The notes below the pieces were generated by a model. The model was not told the origin of the DNA, made no database searches, and saw nothing but the letters and a program-made list of their open reading frames with translations. This document shows positions 44,279 to 56,518 of a stretch of 64,000 bases of DNA, piece after piece. This DNA is from Eleusine coracana subsp. coracana. Taxonomy: Eukaryota > Streptophyta > Magnoliopsida > Poales > Poaceae. Where the stretch lies: NCBI GenBank assembly GCA_032690845.1, contig CM064427.1, forward strand, positions 15,759,501 through 15,823,500. Reading direction: 5' to 3'. The translations under genes were made by a program, and so were the position numbers. Each line of letters begins with the position of its first letter. Within the stretch, counting starts at the first letter, position 1.

Positions 44279-47200
44279 TCTAAAAGAACCGCCTTACCCG
44301 TAGAGACAATTCTATTCCAGGATCTTTCTCGGGTAGCAACATGCACTGTGACACCCAATAGTATAACACATGATAGAAATAATATAGTTGCAACAAGAAC
44401 ATAGATAGAGTACAGAGTTTTACATAAATCTGAATTTAAATAATAAATCAGAGTTTTAAAAGTGTAGAAGCAGAATAGTTCAACAGTAGATAAAATAGTT
44501 CGATGAAAAACTTAAGTTACAATCATCCTCTCACGATGATATATAGAAGCAGATCCGGTCTTGATAAGTGCCGTGCCCATGACACTGTACAAGTAATCAA
44601 TATGGTACTTCTCCTATGGGCTGCAGGATTCCCATTCGATGTTCCAAAAGTCGGGAAACTGTCCACCCTGATCATCTAAAAAATCACAAAGAGCTATGCC
44701 CTGAGCAACTAATACTCAACAAGACTTACCCGTCAAAACTAGCCTACTATAGCCGACTCCTAGACATGCATGGACTAAGGGTAGGGTTTATGTTGCCAAA
44801 AAGCCAGCCTAAGAGTAGATCCTTACCTTTCAAGTTTTAGCATCAAGTTGAATTGACATGCAAAATAATAAATTTAGTATGCACTATAACTACAACAATC
44901 ATAGTTGCAATACAATTAATTGTAATTCCATATAGCAATATTCCACCCATTCAACATATTATTCTTCTTACTATGTTCCGGAGTAGCGATCAATTGGTAC
45001 TCGTTACAGTGAGGGACAGCGACTCGAATCGATTTACATCCTGTAAGAAAAATCTGCTTGCACGATCCATACGCACTTCATAGAAGCCACATGGAGCAAC
45101 TTTTCACATATGGTACCCCATGATCTTCCGTGCCTAGCTCCCCCGAGAAGGGTCCCCTAACGCGATGTGTCTCGACCACCATCCGTGGGTAGATTGCTCC
45201 CTCCTCTCAGCCCCAGTTCCATCAAACAAGAGAGTAGGGTACCTTTCGACCAAGCAGTAGTCACAGCTACATTAGTTTACTGGGTCCATAAACTCCACCA
45301 TGTAAATAGTACGTTCAAACTTGATCCTATAGGATCGGACACGACGCGGGCCTTAAGTGACTTAGACGGGGCTACCTCCTTAAACACAAGTTATCATTCC
45401 CTTTCCACCTAGTTGCCCGTTCGGTCTCCATTGTTATCCCATTCTAGCCACTTTATAACCATTCTCCAGTGAGCAGAGCCACTAATGTCCGGAAGCTATC
45501 AATAGGTAAAGGAGGCCTACTACAATGCTAGGGTTTCAAATAACTCCTATCAACTTAATGCAGAGGAAAACCTATATCACACTATCTAGTGATAAAATAA
45601 AAAAAAACTATAAAAACTGGTGGGATGCATCGCGACTTGCCTTGAGCTTGTTCCTGGTTAGCGGGATCACCTCCTTGCCCTTCTGGCTACTGCTCCTGTC
45701 TGACCCTCATGTTGTTCACCTCGTTATCTATATCATCCAAATGTGAAGTTGTGCATGACAGAAGATTCATGGTAGTCTAACTAAATAAGGCTGACAAAGA
45801 CGATAAGCACGGGGTGTGTCGACTAGTTCAATAAATATAATATATAAAGTATAGGCATAAGGTGAGCGCGTTTAGTGTATTTCCTTCATGAACTCCAGAG
45901 ATTTAACGAGGTAATTTTGTATAGGAAGTACGGTCTGTGTGTGCGCTCATGATCGATATAACCGTGTAGGATATATGATGAGTGGGCACTAATCAAATAA
46001 TATTTTCAGTGTGTCGGGAGTGTTATTATGCAAGAAATTGGTTTATATGTGATAAAACCATAAAGTACACTAGAGAAATTAGGAAATATTAATCCTGTAA
46101 GCTAACTAAATAATTTAGCATGGTTCTAGAAGTCACACGCCCGTGAGTGATTTACTGTAAATGGAACATACCTGGAGGGATTTTTGCGTCAAGTTTTATC
46201 GACATGCATTGGACCAATAATTTTAACTAATTAAAACAAGGAAAAAGGCAATAATTCGACTATGGCAAAAATACAGAGAACTAACACCTGTCAATTTGCA
46301 GGATGATTAGGCATATATAAATATAGTTGGGAACCATATTTCAAGAATTAGTAGCCATTTCCTGGACTTTTTATACTGAGGGAAATAAAATGAATAATTC
46401 CTGGGTCACTAGATCTGGGCCACACTAAGGCCCAGATAGCCTCTACCATAGCAGATCCGGCCCAACTCCGCCAGGCCGAGTTCGGCGAGCGCGTGCGTCG
46501 GGGCAGGCGTGGTGGCGCGGTGCCGGCAACGAGCCAGAGTGAATGCTGGGTTATCACCCTCTCCGGCGAGGACCAGGGACACCCGACAGGTGTACGGTGC
46601 GTGGACGGAGTGCAAACGGCTCACCAGGCAGGGGTATCGGTGCACGAGGGTGGAAGACGGCGGATGGCAGCGGTCAGCGAGGGTGTTTCAGGGAGGGTCC
46701 TATACCAGGGCGATCCGAGTGAGGGCGTGGGTGTGCGCCAGGTGGAGCCGGTACCGTGGGTGGAGGGAATCGAGAAATGCTCACCTGAGCAGTGTATGCG
46801 AGGTGGAGAGGTGGTGCCCGGAGGTGGCGGAGGAAACGCTGATTCCCGGCGTCGGGGTCCACAACGGCGGAGCAACTTTGCAGGGAAGAACAGGGCGAGC
46901 GGCTAGGCCGCGTGGTGGCACAGCGAGGCGGGGAAGACGGCGAGGCGTCAGCGGGGCGAAGCGCTGCTCCGAGCGACAATTGCAGACGTGACTCTCGTTC
47001 GTGAGGGAAAAGCAGAATTGAGGGAGGGTGAACACGAGGGAGCCGAGCGGGAGGGGGACAAGGATGTCGGGGTGGGAGCCTGGATCCACTCAGGTGCCAG
47101 TCCTGCCCATCGTCGGCGTCCACGCAGCGTACGGCCGCTGGAGTGAGGCGAGGCGGCGCGGTGTGTTTCTCCAGAGGGGCTGACAGGTGGGTCCCATCCG

Positions 47201-47667
47201 AGTTTGATTTTTGTTGTTTTTCCCAAAAGTGCTTCTGTTTAATCCTATACCTATCTTTCTGTACCACAATTGATGTAAACAAAAATACGGGTGGTTTGAG
47301 AAAGATGTGCTCTACATTTTAAAAATACTAATGCTTAACAGTTGACATATGAATTGGAATATGAATTTTTCAAAGAGGATAGTTTGTGATCTTTTGGACA
47401 TTTATTTAGGCCATTAAATAAAAGAATAAAATTCTGATAAATTTCTCAAAATTCAAATTAACCATGATCTTCAACATATATTTTTGGTGCGTATGAGTTA
47501 TGTTGAAAAATTTGAACTTATAGTTCAAGTGACATTCAAATTTGTTGGGATTTAAATTTGAATTTGTTGAATTTCAGTTCACATTTTTGTTCTAAGTTAT
47601 TCTGCTTTTGTGGAATGTTCTAAGGTGTGGTTGATTCTTGGGACTCCATGACACCAGGGGTGTCACA
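44279..47667 (-). repeat. 5' LTR of the 15-kb gypsy element
   Basis: 3,389 bp, uninterrupted. Its inner end is mutated (TCTAAAAGAACC against TGTAACAGAACC in the 3' LTR). A GC-rich block at about 46400-47180 matches 39086-39700. Confidence 0.82.
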
Positions 47668-47672
47668 ATGAC

Positions 47673-48504
47673 AACAGAGATTTATTTTTCATCTTCAGTG
47701 ACAAGCATCGTGCATCATCGTACAGTGAGATTTATCTTGAATGAAAGAAAATTAAGACATACATTACAGAGGAACAATTGCAGAGCACCAGCAGTGTTGA
47801 AGCTCCAGCAGAGCCTTCTCCCTCCTATCGCCGGCGCAAAGGCAGAGCAACAGCAGTTTTGAAGGAAGGCAGAGGTGGGCAAGATCAGCGGCAGCCTCCA
47901 AGCTCGAATCGCTGGCGAGCGCGGCCTATTCTCCCTCGAATCACAGCCGCACGCAAGATCCTGTCCCTCCAATCGCCGGCGGCGAGCGATGGAGGCTGTC
48001 GGCCAGCCAGCGACGGGATGTGTCAGGCGTTGGGCTGCGCACCAGGCGTCGGGCTGCGCCAGACAACGGGGGCGAGCGGCGGGCAACGGCGGCGGAGCGA
48101 CGGCGACCTCGAGCTCCACGAGCGGCGGCGGCGAGGCTCTCCTTCAACCCTGGACGGGCGGACGGCGGTGACCTCGAGCGGGCGTTGGGCGGAAGGGCGG
48201 AGCGGGAGCCACCAGGCGACAGGGGACGAGCGGCGCGTGATGGGGGCTGCCGGGCGAAGAGAGCGGCGAGGCGGGTAGCGCCGGCGAAGGTGAGTTCGAT
48301 CCACGATGACTTCGATCTCCTCTGTTTTTTTTTCGATTTGTTTCCTTTCGCTAATGATTGGTCCCACAGGTGTGAGAAAAATGAGAGGTCAAAAATGATC
48401 ATTACTGCTGGATTGGAAAAGTAAATTTGAGAGGAAGATTGGAAAATAGGCTCTTAAAAAGGGAAATACGAGGTTTAAAATAAGAGGTATCACTGAAGGT
48501 GCTC
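47673..48504 (-). mobile_element. Probable right end of the split Harbinger element
   Basis: Read from the right, 48504 begins GAGCACCTTCAGTGA and is flanked by TAA (48505-48507), matching PIF/Harbinger termini and their TAA/TTA target. A GC-rich stretch (47780-48290) follows, as in the 5' untranslated parts of many Harbinger transposase genes. It would be the promoter side of the transposase pseudogene at 31199-32410, displaced by the 15-kb insertion. The matching left terminus was not found. Confidence 0.45.
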
Positions 48505-48507
48505 TAA

Positions 48508-49709
48508 CATCTTCATGGTCCTTCTCTTTCAATCTTTCCTCCGCCTACGATCTCGGCAGTCGCAACGAACAACGCGGGTATGACCATAGTTGTCGGACGC
48601 TGCCACCAAACACATCTGGAGAACAATCGATCTCCATGACCGAAACAATCTATCCCTATGTCTAGAACACTTTATGGTTGTGTGTGAAACAATTTCTCTC
48701 ATATTTGGAACAATTTGACCTATGGCTAAAACAATTAGTCAACGGAGGTGCCGCCAGAGCGGGGACCGGAGGAGCCAAGGAGGAGGCGTGTCATGAAAGG
48801 GGGAGGATCTAGTGTGGCAAAAATCATCGGTGCCAAAGACCGCATAGATGGAGGCGCGTCGGGCGACCAGGCGGGGGAGCGGAGGTGGACATGAGGCGGG
48901 AAGAAGAAGATTGACGGCAGTGTTGATAGCCCCCATTGGGAGAGTCTTTTACAAAGGGGGCGTATCTTGAATGTGTGGACTAGTTGCATTGTGTAGATTC
49001 CTGCTATGACCTGGATTGGGCCGATCATTCTCCATGGGCCGATACTAAAGATTTCGATTTTCTTGAGTAATTTATGGCTTATAGACTAGTAAACAAAACA
49101 CTTCGAAACCGCCAGCGGTAGCTGTTGCAGAAAAGCTGAGAAATCCATCGCCGGTATTCACTCACGTTTCTCAGTAGTTGCGCTGACAAACACCATCCGG
49201 ACTGATCACGCAGACTGGGGGCCTCGTTGTACAAAAATTTTCTTTTTGGAGCTTAAGGGAACATGCATCGTCCATGCAAAGGCGCTTTCCAAGTATGAAT
49301 TGAAGTTTCTCCCGACGGATATATTCTGACGCCACTCACTCGAATCCCTCAACAGCCTGTCTCATTCCCAACACCTTGAGTCCACACGGAAATTAAACGA
49401 AGGACCATGCGTGCTTTACGTTTCCTGGCTGCTGAGATACTTCTTCACCGTTCCTTCACTTCCATGGGCGTAACGCGACGCATATCATATCGGCAGTCCG
49501 CACAAGGAATCGATTAGGTAGGACTATAGGAGGCCATAGTTATTCGATTCTCACTGAATTGCTGCTTTGCACCAACCAAACTATTGTCCCAGCAAAGAGT
49601 GTGCAAGCACTAATTGCTTAAAAGATCACTCGTCTCGCTCGACGGTTTGCGCCGTTGCCATATAGTAGCTCTGAGTTCAAGTAGCAGGTGCAGGCACCCG
49701 CATCAGCAC
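48508..49709. other. Intergenic region upstream of the CaaX-tail gene
   Basis: No transposon ends or coding homology recognised. It should contain the promoter of the gene starting at 49710; no convincing TATA box was found. Confidence 0.4.
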
Positions 49710-50753
49710 ATGATGTATTACACAGATGAAAGGGCGAGCGAGATGGAGTTGGCAGCGGCAGAGCGACAGATGGGCTGCTCGTGCTCACCCTTGGGCAGGA
49801 TGATCTCTAGGGCGGTGAAGGGGCGCAACGGTATGCATATATCCACTGTGTTTCTGCTATGTTTTGCCAGCTGTGCTCAGTGGGCTTTAGTTTGCTTTCT
49901 TGAATTGCCCGTGTGAGCAGGTTCTTCCATATATAATTTTTTTTTTCTGTCTCCCATTGCACCTTATGTTTTGCTGCTCAATTAAAAAGAAGAAAGTAGT
50001 ACGACCTCTTAGTAGTTTTTAAGTTTCATTCCGTCGCTTTTTTTTGTAGGGCGTGAAGGACGAGCCAGGAAGGAGATGTTCGACTACGCCATGGCGTACC
50101 CTCCCGCGCAGACGTGCTACGTCCGGCCAAGCGCACGCACCATCACCGTCACCACCAACAACCACCACCAACCCGTCAACGCACATGCCCACACCATCCC
50201 GCCGGAACCGATGCGGACCTACGCCGCCGTGCCGGGCACGGCCACTCCACCTCAAGCCGGCGCCGGCAACAAGCCACGCAAGAAAAAGAAGAAGAAGAAG
50301 CGCGTGACCTTCACCCCGGATGCGGCGGGGCCGATGATGATGATGCCTCCCAACGCACCGCCGCCACACGCCGGACACGCGCCGCAACATGTGGCAGTGG
50401 CGGCGGCGAGCACCGGCGGCGGCTCCATCGCAGCAGGCAGCGTCTATCACCACCACGGCGGCGCGGCAGAACAGCCGTACGCCCCGGCGGCGCCGCCACC
50501 TGTACACGGCGGGCAGGGCCACTCGTATGGATATGGGTACGGATATGGATACAACAGCCGGTACACGCCGTCGCCGTTGACGCGGCGGGAGGTGGTGGGC
50601 ACGCCGAGGCGGCACGAGTACTTCTCCAGCGAGTACCGGTGGTACTACCCGACGCCGGTGCGCGAGAGCATCTACAGCTTCGCCACGGACGCCAACCACC
50701 GGCTCACCAACATGTTCAGCGAGGAGAACCCCAACGCGTGCGCCATCGTCTGA
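49710..50753 (+). CDS. Uncharacterised basic Gly/Tyr-rich protein with CaaX-like C-terminus, two exons
   Basis: Exons 49710-49830 and 50050-50753, joined by a 219-bp GT-AG intron (AACG|GTATGC ... TTGTAG|GGC), give about 274 residues in a continuous frame. In-frame alternative starts are ATG 49713, 49743 and 49614. The N-terminus has a Cys-containing block MGCSCSPLGRMISRAVKGRN. The middle has a nuclear-localisation-like basic run (KPRKKKKKKKRVTF), then Met-, Pro- and His-rich low complexity and a Gly-Tyr repeat (HSYGYGYGYGYNSRY). The end, YSFATDANHRLTNMF then CAIV, looks conserved; the last four residues fit a CaaX prenylation box, which would attach the protein to membranes. GC-rich third positions and clean splicing argue for a real gene. 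No enzyme domain is seen and function is unknown. Confidence 0.7.
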
Positions 50754-51270
50754 TCATCAGCATTCATTCAGTGCTCGGGGAATAAACGGTTTCTTAGTTG
50801 CGTTGACAGCGACAGCGTGATTATCAACTTATTAGAAGAAGGAATCCGGTGCTTTTTGTGTTATGTAGATAAGCTTTGCTGAACCGGGTTGCTATAATTA
50901 ATTAATGTTTGATGCTTCCCCTTAGTTTGTTTCCCTCTTGATTTGACCCATATGTCAGTGCCTTTTTGCAGTAGGAGGTGCTTGGGTTGGAGGCAATTCG
51001 TCCCTCTACAGCAACCAACGTGCTTGGTTCAAATTTTGAAGTGTGGACTGAATGTTTCACTTGTAGTGTGATAAGTTTTACGTCTGCTACTAGCTTTTAT
51101 ATGTCTGGCAGCATAGATCGATATACGTGGTATTAGAAATAATAATAACTACTGTTGCTACGATGCTATCAATCCAAGTATAGACAATCCCTTTCTCCTT
51201 AACACTTTTTTTTTGTGAAACTCCTTTGTAAAATTCATCGCTACATTTTGGCTGACCTGACTGTTCTGGA
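50754..51270. other. 3' flank of the CaaX-tail gene
   Basis: Contains the 3' untranslated region (AATAAA-like GGAATAAACGG near 50777) and AT-rich spacer; nothing else recognised. Confidence 0.4.
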
Positions 51271-51279
51271 TATACAATA

Positions 51280-51415
51280 CCAAATCTGAACAAGTTAGGC
51301 GGCAGTGAGACTTGCTTACATCATGACAAGCCTAACATTGGAACCAAATTTGAATAATGGATAATCACAAATTAGGCAGAATGGCTCACATCATGATAAG
51401 CCTAACATTGGAATC
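51280..51415. repeat. Direct repeat, period about 73 bp, two copies
   Basis: CATCATGACAAGCCTAACAT at 51319 recurs as CATCATGATAAGCCTAACAT about 73 bp later, with further similarity upstream (AAATCTGAACAA / AAATTTGAATAA, TTAGGCGGCA / TTAGGCAGAA). Confidence 0.7.
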
Positions 51416-51870
51416 TTAAGGTTAGTGTCCTCAGGGCAAGCTTAAAGAGTTCCGCATTCGTCCAAGCTCGTTGTAGTCATATATACTCCAAGAAAGTATG
51501 TTGGTACTTTCATGACCTATATGTATCCAGGAAAAGTTTTGGCGGTCAGAGTCGACTTTTATACTATCTCACAATACAAGTCCCTGATTTGTATTTATTT
51601 GCAACAGATCTCCTCTTTTATATGGATACATAAGTTTGCAACTGGTTATGTTCATATTAACACATTACTAAAAATATCATTTATCCTGGCATTCAACGTT
51701 CTAAAACATAGACTGTTCATAGCACCTACAAATTGTAGATGTGGTATGCCCCTTGGTGGCCGGACATATTGCAGAAACAGACTTTTTTTAGGAGGCAGTT
51801 TACATGGCCAGCATCGGTAGAAATGGCATTACAGGCAGCCCACATAAAAGCCATACTTTAAAAATAGGAA

Positions 51871-52552
51871 AAAGTCACATCTATCTCCTTCAAATCTTAT
51901 AGTAGTCGCAGTCTCGATCCCTAAATTATAAAACCAGATATCCCGACACCCTCTATTATTCAAACCCTTTGGGTTTTTTTTTCTCCTTGGATAATTTCTA
52001 GACTTGTTTCATCCTATGTGGCACACGTGCCAGTGTGCCCCAACTATTGGATGCCATCACGCCATCTTCTTACTCTCTTTTCGCTATCCTCTTTTCTCCT
52101 AATTATAGATTCTAACGTCCTTTATTGTCTGTTCTTCTGCCACATCAAAACAGATCGGAACCCTCCAAATCCACTATAGTCACCTATTGTGCAGTCACTT
52201 GTTCTACCACTCAAGCCCGTAAAAGGAGTTGTGTGTGGCTCGCAAGATGCGCTAGCATAGCATCAGTTGTGTCCTCCATCTACTACCCCCTTTCACTCTA
52301 ATGTGGAGAGAAGAACAAAGTATAGAGGATGTTGGAATCTATTGTGAGTAAAGAGGAGAGAGAAAAGACAGAAGAAAACTAATAAACTATGATGAGATGG
52401 CATCCAAATGCTATTTGTGATCAACATACGATAAAACCATCCTAGAAATCACCCAAGGAGGAAAAGCAAACTATTTCAATAGTGAGTCAAGATACCTAGC
52501 TATAGAGTTGAGGGATCAAGACTGCGACTACCAAGGTACTTAAGAGAGTCAT
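51871..52552. mobile_element. MITE-like element with long inverted repeats
   Basis: The arms share GTAGTCGCAGTC, GATCCCT and TTTCTAG in inverted order over about 110 bp (51895-52005 against 52435-52540). The interior has no coding capacity. The style matches MULE-type MITEs but neither the exact ends nor a target duplication could be fixed. Confidence 0.6.
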
Positions 52553-52599
52553 ATAATACTTCTTTCTTGCATAGAAACACAATTTCAACCCTAACAATT

Positions 52600-54500
52600 A
52601 TGGTACGCTCTCATACGAATGTCTCCTTACAACATTCCTCATGCTAGCATCTCTCAATCATTGTCAATCATGTCTCCATGACCACATTGCCAAGCATGAG
52701 GCATCTCAAATGAAACCAATGAGTGGGCTCGTGAGGTCTCCTCTGTTACAGGACAACAATATAGGTTGACACAAGTTCATGTCACTGGTCATGAAATAGG
52801 CTCAGCATGTACTCCTACTTAATGGTGATACCATGACCATTGGATCCCTAAGGTATGAATATTATGATAATTAATGAAAACTATGAAATATGGTTAATAT
52901 CTACATGAGTGTTGTGTGTGCAGGAATCATGTTTCTCTAGTATACAATCCTATTGATGATGGTTGTCTTGGCAATTGATGATGATCATAAGCATGGAGGT
53001 TTGGAGAGCTTAATAGAGCCAAGGGTTTGATGGAGATGGATCAAGGCTAATTACAAACTAGGATCAAATGTGTTCGATCACTTGGCTAGTTGTTAGAGCT
53101 TGAGTCCATAGAAAAAATCAGACTATCAAGGGGTCTAGGTCATGCTAGTCGGTGATGTGTTTGTATGTTAAGTGAAATTACAAGGCACTAGATGATAGTG
53201 GAGAGGCTAAGGAACTATTGGTGGAAGCTAGGAAAATGAAGTCAAGTAGAGGACGAGAAGCTTTCAACTTCAAGGAAGAGTCTAGACTGTATTGTCTCTA
53301 TGAAAACTGTCTGGGGTAAACAGCGAGGCAAAGTGAAGTTGACTACAAGGATCAAAGGTACAGATAGGACTGTCCGGTGTGGAGACTCAACAGTACAGTC
53401 ATTAAAGAAGGTTTGTTGTGAGAAGTTTATATTGGAAAAGAGAATCGTGGAGACCGGATAGTACAAGGTGCAGATCGGATGGTCCAGACTATAGAGAGCC
53501 AATTCTATACAAAGAAAAGATGGCTCTGGGAGGAGAAAGGGTAAAAGGGACCAGACCGCCCGGTGCATAGACCAAACAATCTGGTCTATACAACAGCAGC
53601 AGTGGACAGTGAGAGAGGCTCTGCAATGGCTCTGAAATGGAGGTTTCTAAGGAGACCAGACTATTCGGTCTAGGAGAGATGGGACTGTCTTTGTTGTACA
53701 ACCAAAAACTTGTTTCATGGAGCAACGACTAGTTATTGGTTGGAAACCTATTTGAACTCATTTTTTGGTTCTTGGAGACCTCTCTTGGCCATTTGCATAG
53801 CAAAGGAAAATCAGAGAGAGCTAAGAGGAGTAGAAGAGAGCACTTGGAGGAGATTGCATATCTAGAGTGAATAATAAGTTGAGCATCATACACATATAAG
53901 GTAGGGTGTTCTTGAGAGTGTGTTCTAGACTTTTATACTTGATCTATGCTGAAACCTAGATCAATCAGGTGTCGATGATCAAGCCTATCATGATCGGTTA
54001 TGAAGGCTATCACAAGTTTGTATACGGTTTAAACTCGCCATCGAATGGCGCATCTCTAGAGAGTTCATGTGCAGCCAATCATGGTGTGGTTTCTGTCCTT
54101 ATGGGAGAGCACTTGTTGTTGGGCAGTGTTGACGGTCCGTGACCTTGCTCAAGAGGAGCAAGTGGTGCTCGTGGACCTGGACAGTGTCATCGCATGGCGA
54201 GAGGGGCCGGGACTCCGTCGAGAGTGATGCAGCGAAGAGTAGGGGAACGCGCCATCCTTTCGAGACCTCCGAAAAAATCATGATTATTTCTTGATCCTTC
54301 CTTTTACTATTTCATAATTATGTGTTATAGTTCATAGATTGAATTGTGGCTTCCTTAGGCTAGTATGATTTAGCTTCACATTGCATCTTGACATGAACGC
54401 CAGCATGGATAGGATCTTAGTCTACTAGAATTGTTAGGCTGTAAAGATTACTAGTATTGCGCATGAAAACATAAAGTATTTGTATTTGTGGTTTGGTTAC
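52600..54500. other. Repeat-rich spacer, possible copia (Sirevirus) remnant
   Basis: About 53360-53680 has a cluster of degenerate half-palindromes (ACTGTCCGGTGTG, GACCGCCCGGTGC, GAGACCGGATAG). Dense CACCGGAC/GTCCGGTG palindromes are known from noncoding parts of Sireviruses. No gag or pol is seen and no LTR ends were recognised, so this is a weak call. Confidence 0.25.
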
Positions 54501-54509
54501 TGATTTAAT

Positions 54510-54525
54510 CCCCCCCCCCCCCCCC
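54510..54525. repeat. Poly-C run of 16
   Basis: Sixteen consecutive C bases between AT-rich sequences. The length may be inexact in the assembly. Confidence 0.9.
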
Positions 54526-54741
54526 ATCTCGGTACGCCTTCGATCCTTTGAGATAGTCAGACCTAGAGCTTTAGCACCATATATATAGTGATCCAGAGAG
54601 TGGGAACAACTTGGTCACCATAGTGGAGGTATCATACTTACATTGATGGTGAATGGAACATAATCCATGACATGCCACTATTAGTAACCATGGTATTACA
54701 TGTTTTGATCACAGCTCCATGGATCAGCATCAACATCATAA

Positions 54742-55451
54742 GAGCAACTCCAGCCCAACAATCAAATTTAGACCCCTATATATTATCTTAAGGATCAACT
54801 TCCATTGTTTATAGGCCTAAAATTATTTTGTTTGCCAGCCCAAGTGACTAAAACATAGTCCATATCCTTGATGGTGGGCCCCACCTACTCCTTCTTCCTC
54901 CCCTATCGCGCGACACCTTCCTCCCCTCTCGTCCGCTGCTCGTGTGGCCGCCGAAGCCCCTGTTCACACCGTCGGTGCCTCCCGCCCCCTGTCCGCGTCG
55001 CTGCCACCTCCCTCCCCTGCGCGCGCCGCCGGCGCCTCTCGCCCCCTAGCCTCTCCCTCTCTAGCTCTTGCCCGCCGGGGACGGCGCACCGGGATTGGCT
55101 CGCCCCGCTGCCCTGAAGGCCGAGTCCGGCGGCGCTTCCTCTAGCGGCCGGGGCCGGCCGTGCCGCGGCCAAATCTACCGGTGGTGGGTGGCGACATCGG
55201 CGGGGCGGCGGAGGTGGGAGCAACTCGGAGCAGAGGAGAAGGAAGAGAGAGAGAGAGAAAGAGAAAAAAAATAAGTAGAGCTCATGTTTAGGGAGGGGAT
55301 AGTGGGTGAGCAAATGTGTGAGATCTGGACCAAAATTTGATGGCCTACCAAATTTAATGGTCCGGATAGAAGGTAGGTTGGAGTAGCTTTTTACTCTAAG
55401 TGACTGAAAGGACAGATAAAGACTCATTTAATTAATGGACTAGAATTGCTC
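54742..55451. mobile_element. Harbinger/Tourist-type element with GC-rich interior
   Basis: The left end GAGCAACTCCAGCCCA and the inverted right end GAGCAATTCTAGTCCA match at 13 of 16 bases; both are flanked by TAA (54739-54741 and 55452-55454), the Harbinger target. The interior (about 54890-55240) is strongly GC-rich with short open frames on both strands, followed by a GA-rich run. No transposase is encoded, so it is non-autonomous. Confidence 0.75.
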
Positions 55452-55454
55452 TAA

Positions 55455-56518
55455 TCGAAACCTCTTGTGTCAAATCTTCTTCACCCTTGGACGACGGCAG
55501 TGACCCATGACCACCAAGATCCACGGACGAGCACACAAGAACACCAAGTCGTCGGGCATGGGTGGAAGCTTGTATTCGGAGGGAAGGCCATCGTCGTTGT
55601 TTGGCACAGCCGGCCGGCTCTCGTGGATCGACCCCGCACACACAGGCAGCGCCGTTGTTTGGCTGAAACCGAGTGCCTCGAGCCGAAATCGTCGCCCGTG
55701 GGAGCCGAACCGGTCGAATTGCTGCTCGCGTTGGATGCCGCTATTATGTCCACGCGTCGATCATCTAAGCCAGGGCCGCACGAGGCTGTTTGCCGATGGT
55801 CCGCAGAAAAAAAAAAAAGAAAGAAAGAAAAAAAAACCGTATAGTGGCACTAGGGCAAAGGCCATTTGTAACCGAGGTGGCGAGGTGGAAGTGTCTCGTT
55901 GACCTTGACCAGCAGGGAAACCTTCTATATGACGTCTGTATTATTACTACTGTTTGCAATGAACCGATCCTTGAGTCCTTGATAGTGACGCATCTGGACT
56001 CAGTTGCTCCAGAAAATAATGCTATCGTACATCTATATACTCTATCACTTAGTATGGTTGTATGATGCTGATTTAGTCTCTTTCGAGCGACTGCAGTTTG
56101 GTCGTTACGTTTCGTTCCAGCTCAATTCGGTCCGTCGTCGGTACAAAGCCCAGAAAGAAAGCACGTCACGAAGAGTTGCGTCCAAAGTCCAAACCATTGC
56201 TATTGTCAGGTCCACCAGGTAGAGACGTGCAGAGTACGAGAGCTAGCGACGCATTTATTCCGCGTATCACGCTCCCAAAATAATCATGCAGAATTGTGGA
56301 ATATGAAACCGGTCAGAACCAGACGGGGCCAGATTAGCGAACTCGCAGCCAGTCGTAAGCAGTTTTAGCAGTGTGTTAAATATGTGCGCAGCCAAACCTT
56401 GGGCTAGGAAACTGTTAAATGCTGCAGATATATGAGCATTAGCACCCTCGAATATAAGGTAGCAGAGAGAAAAGGAGATTGCAGCGAGACCAGCCACCAG
56501 TACCGTCTCAGAGCAAGG
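55455..56518. other. Upstream region of the GT61 gene
   Basis: A GC-rich stretch (55490-55800) ends in an A/G-rich run at 55804-55840 (poly-A with AAAG steps), which could be the tail of an old retro-insertion. The last 250 bp should contain the promoter and 5' untranslated region of the gene at 56519. No TATA box is assigned. Confidence 0.4.

Larger units (their letters stand above)
32659..47667 (-). mobile_element. 15-kb non-autonomous gypsy element with 3.4-3.6 kb LTRs
   Basis: The termini are 3' LTR 32659-40134 (interrupted by a solo LTR) and 5' LTR 44279-47667. LTR ends are TGTGACACC...TGTTACA on the minus strand. Flanks GTGAC (32654-32658) and ATGAC (47668-47672) make a 5-bp target duplication with one mismatch. 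The 4.1-kb internal region has PBS, an extra ORF, gag and polypurine tract, but no protease, RT, RNase H or integrase. Very long LTRs, a tRNA-Met PBS and a gag of this type recall Tekay/Del-like chromoviruses; that is inference. It inserted into the 5' side of the Harbinger transposase gene. Confidence 0.82.

Noticed and set aside
46493..47282. GC-rich frames in the 5' LTR of the 15-kb element
   Set aside because: Not conserved in the matching 3' LTR and of low-complexity composition.
47941..48402. GC-rich frames at 47.8-48.4 kb as a gene
   Set aside because: Arg/Ala-rich in all frames and both strands; better explained as Harbinger 5' region.
48735..49028. 97-codon minus-strand frame as a gene
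   Set aside because: No recognisable domain, low-complexity second half, no splice or promoter context.
50019..50785. Alternative frames over the CaaX-tail gene (223-226 codons)
   Set aside because: They are phase shadows of the GC-rich exon; only the chosen frame joins exon 1 through a GT-AG intron and ends in a sensible C-terminus.
54510..54525. Poly-C run as a structural signal
   Set aside because: A single homopolymer in a repeat-rich spacer; length may be a sequencing effect and no second tract is nearby.
54868..55427. Frames inside the Tourist-like element as a captured gene
   Set aside because: Composition is Pro/Arg/Ser-rich in every frame with no recognisable protein; capture cannot be shown.
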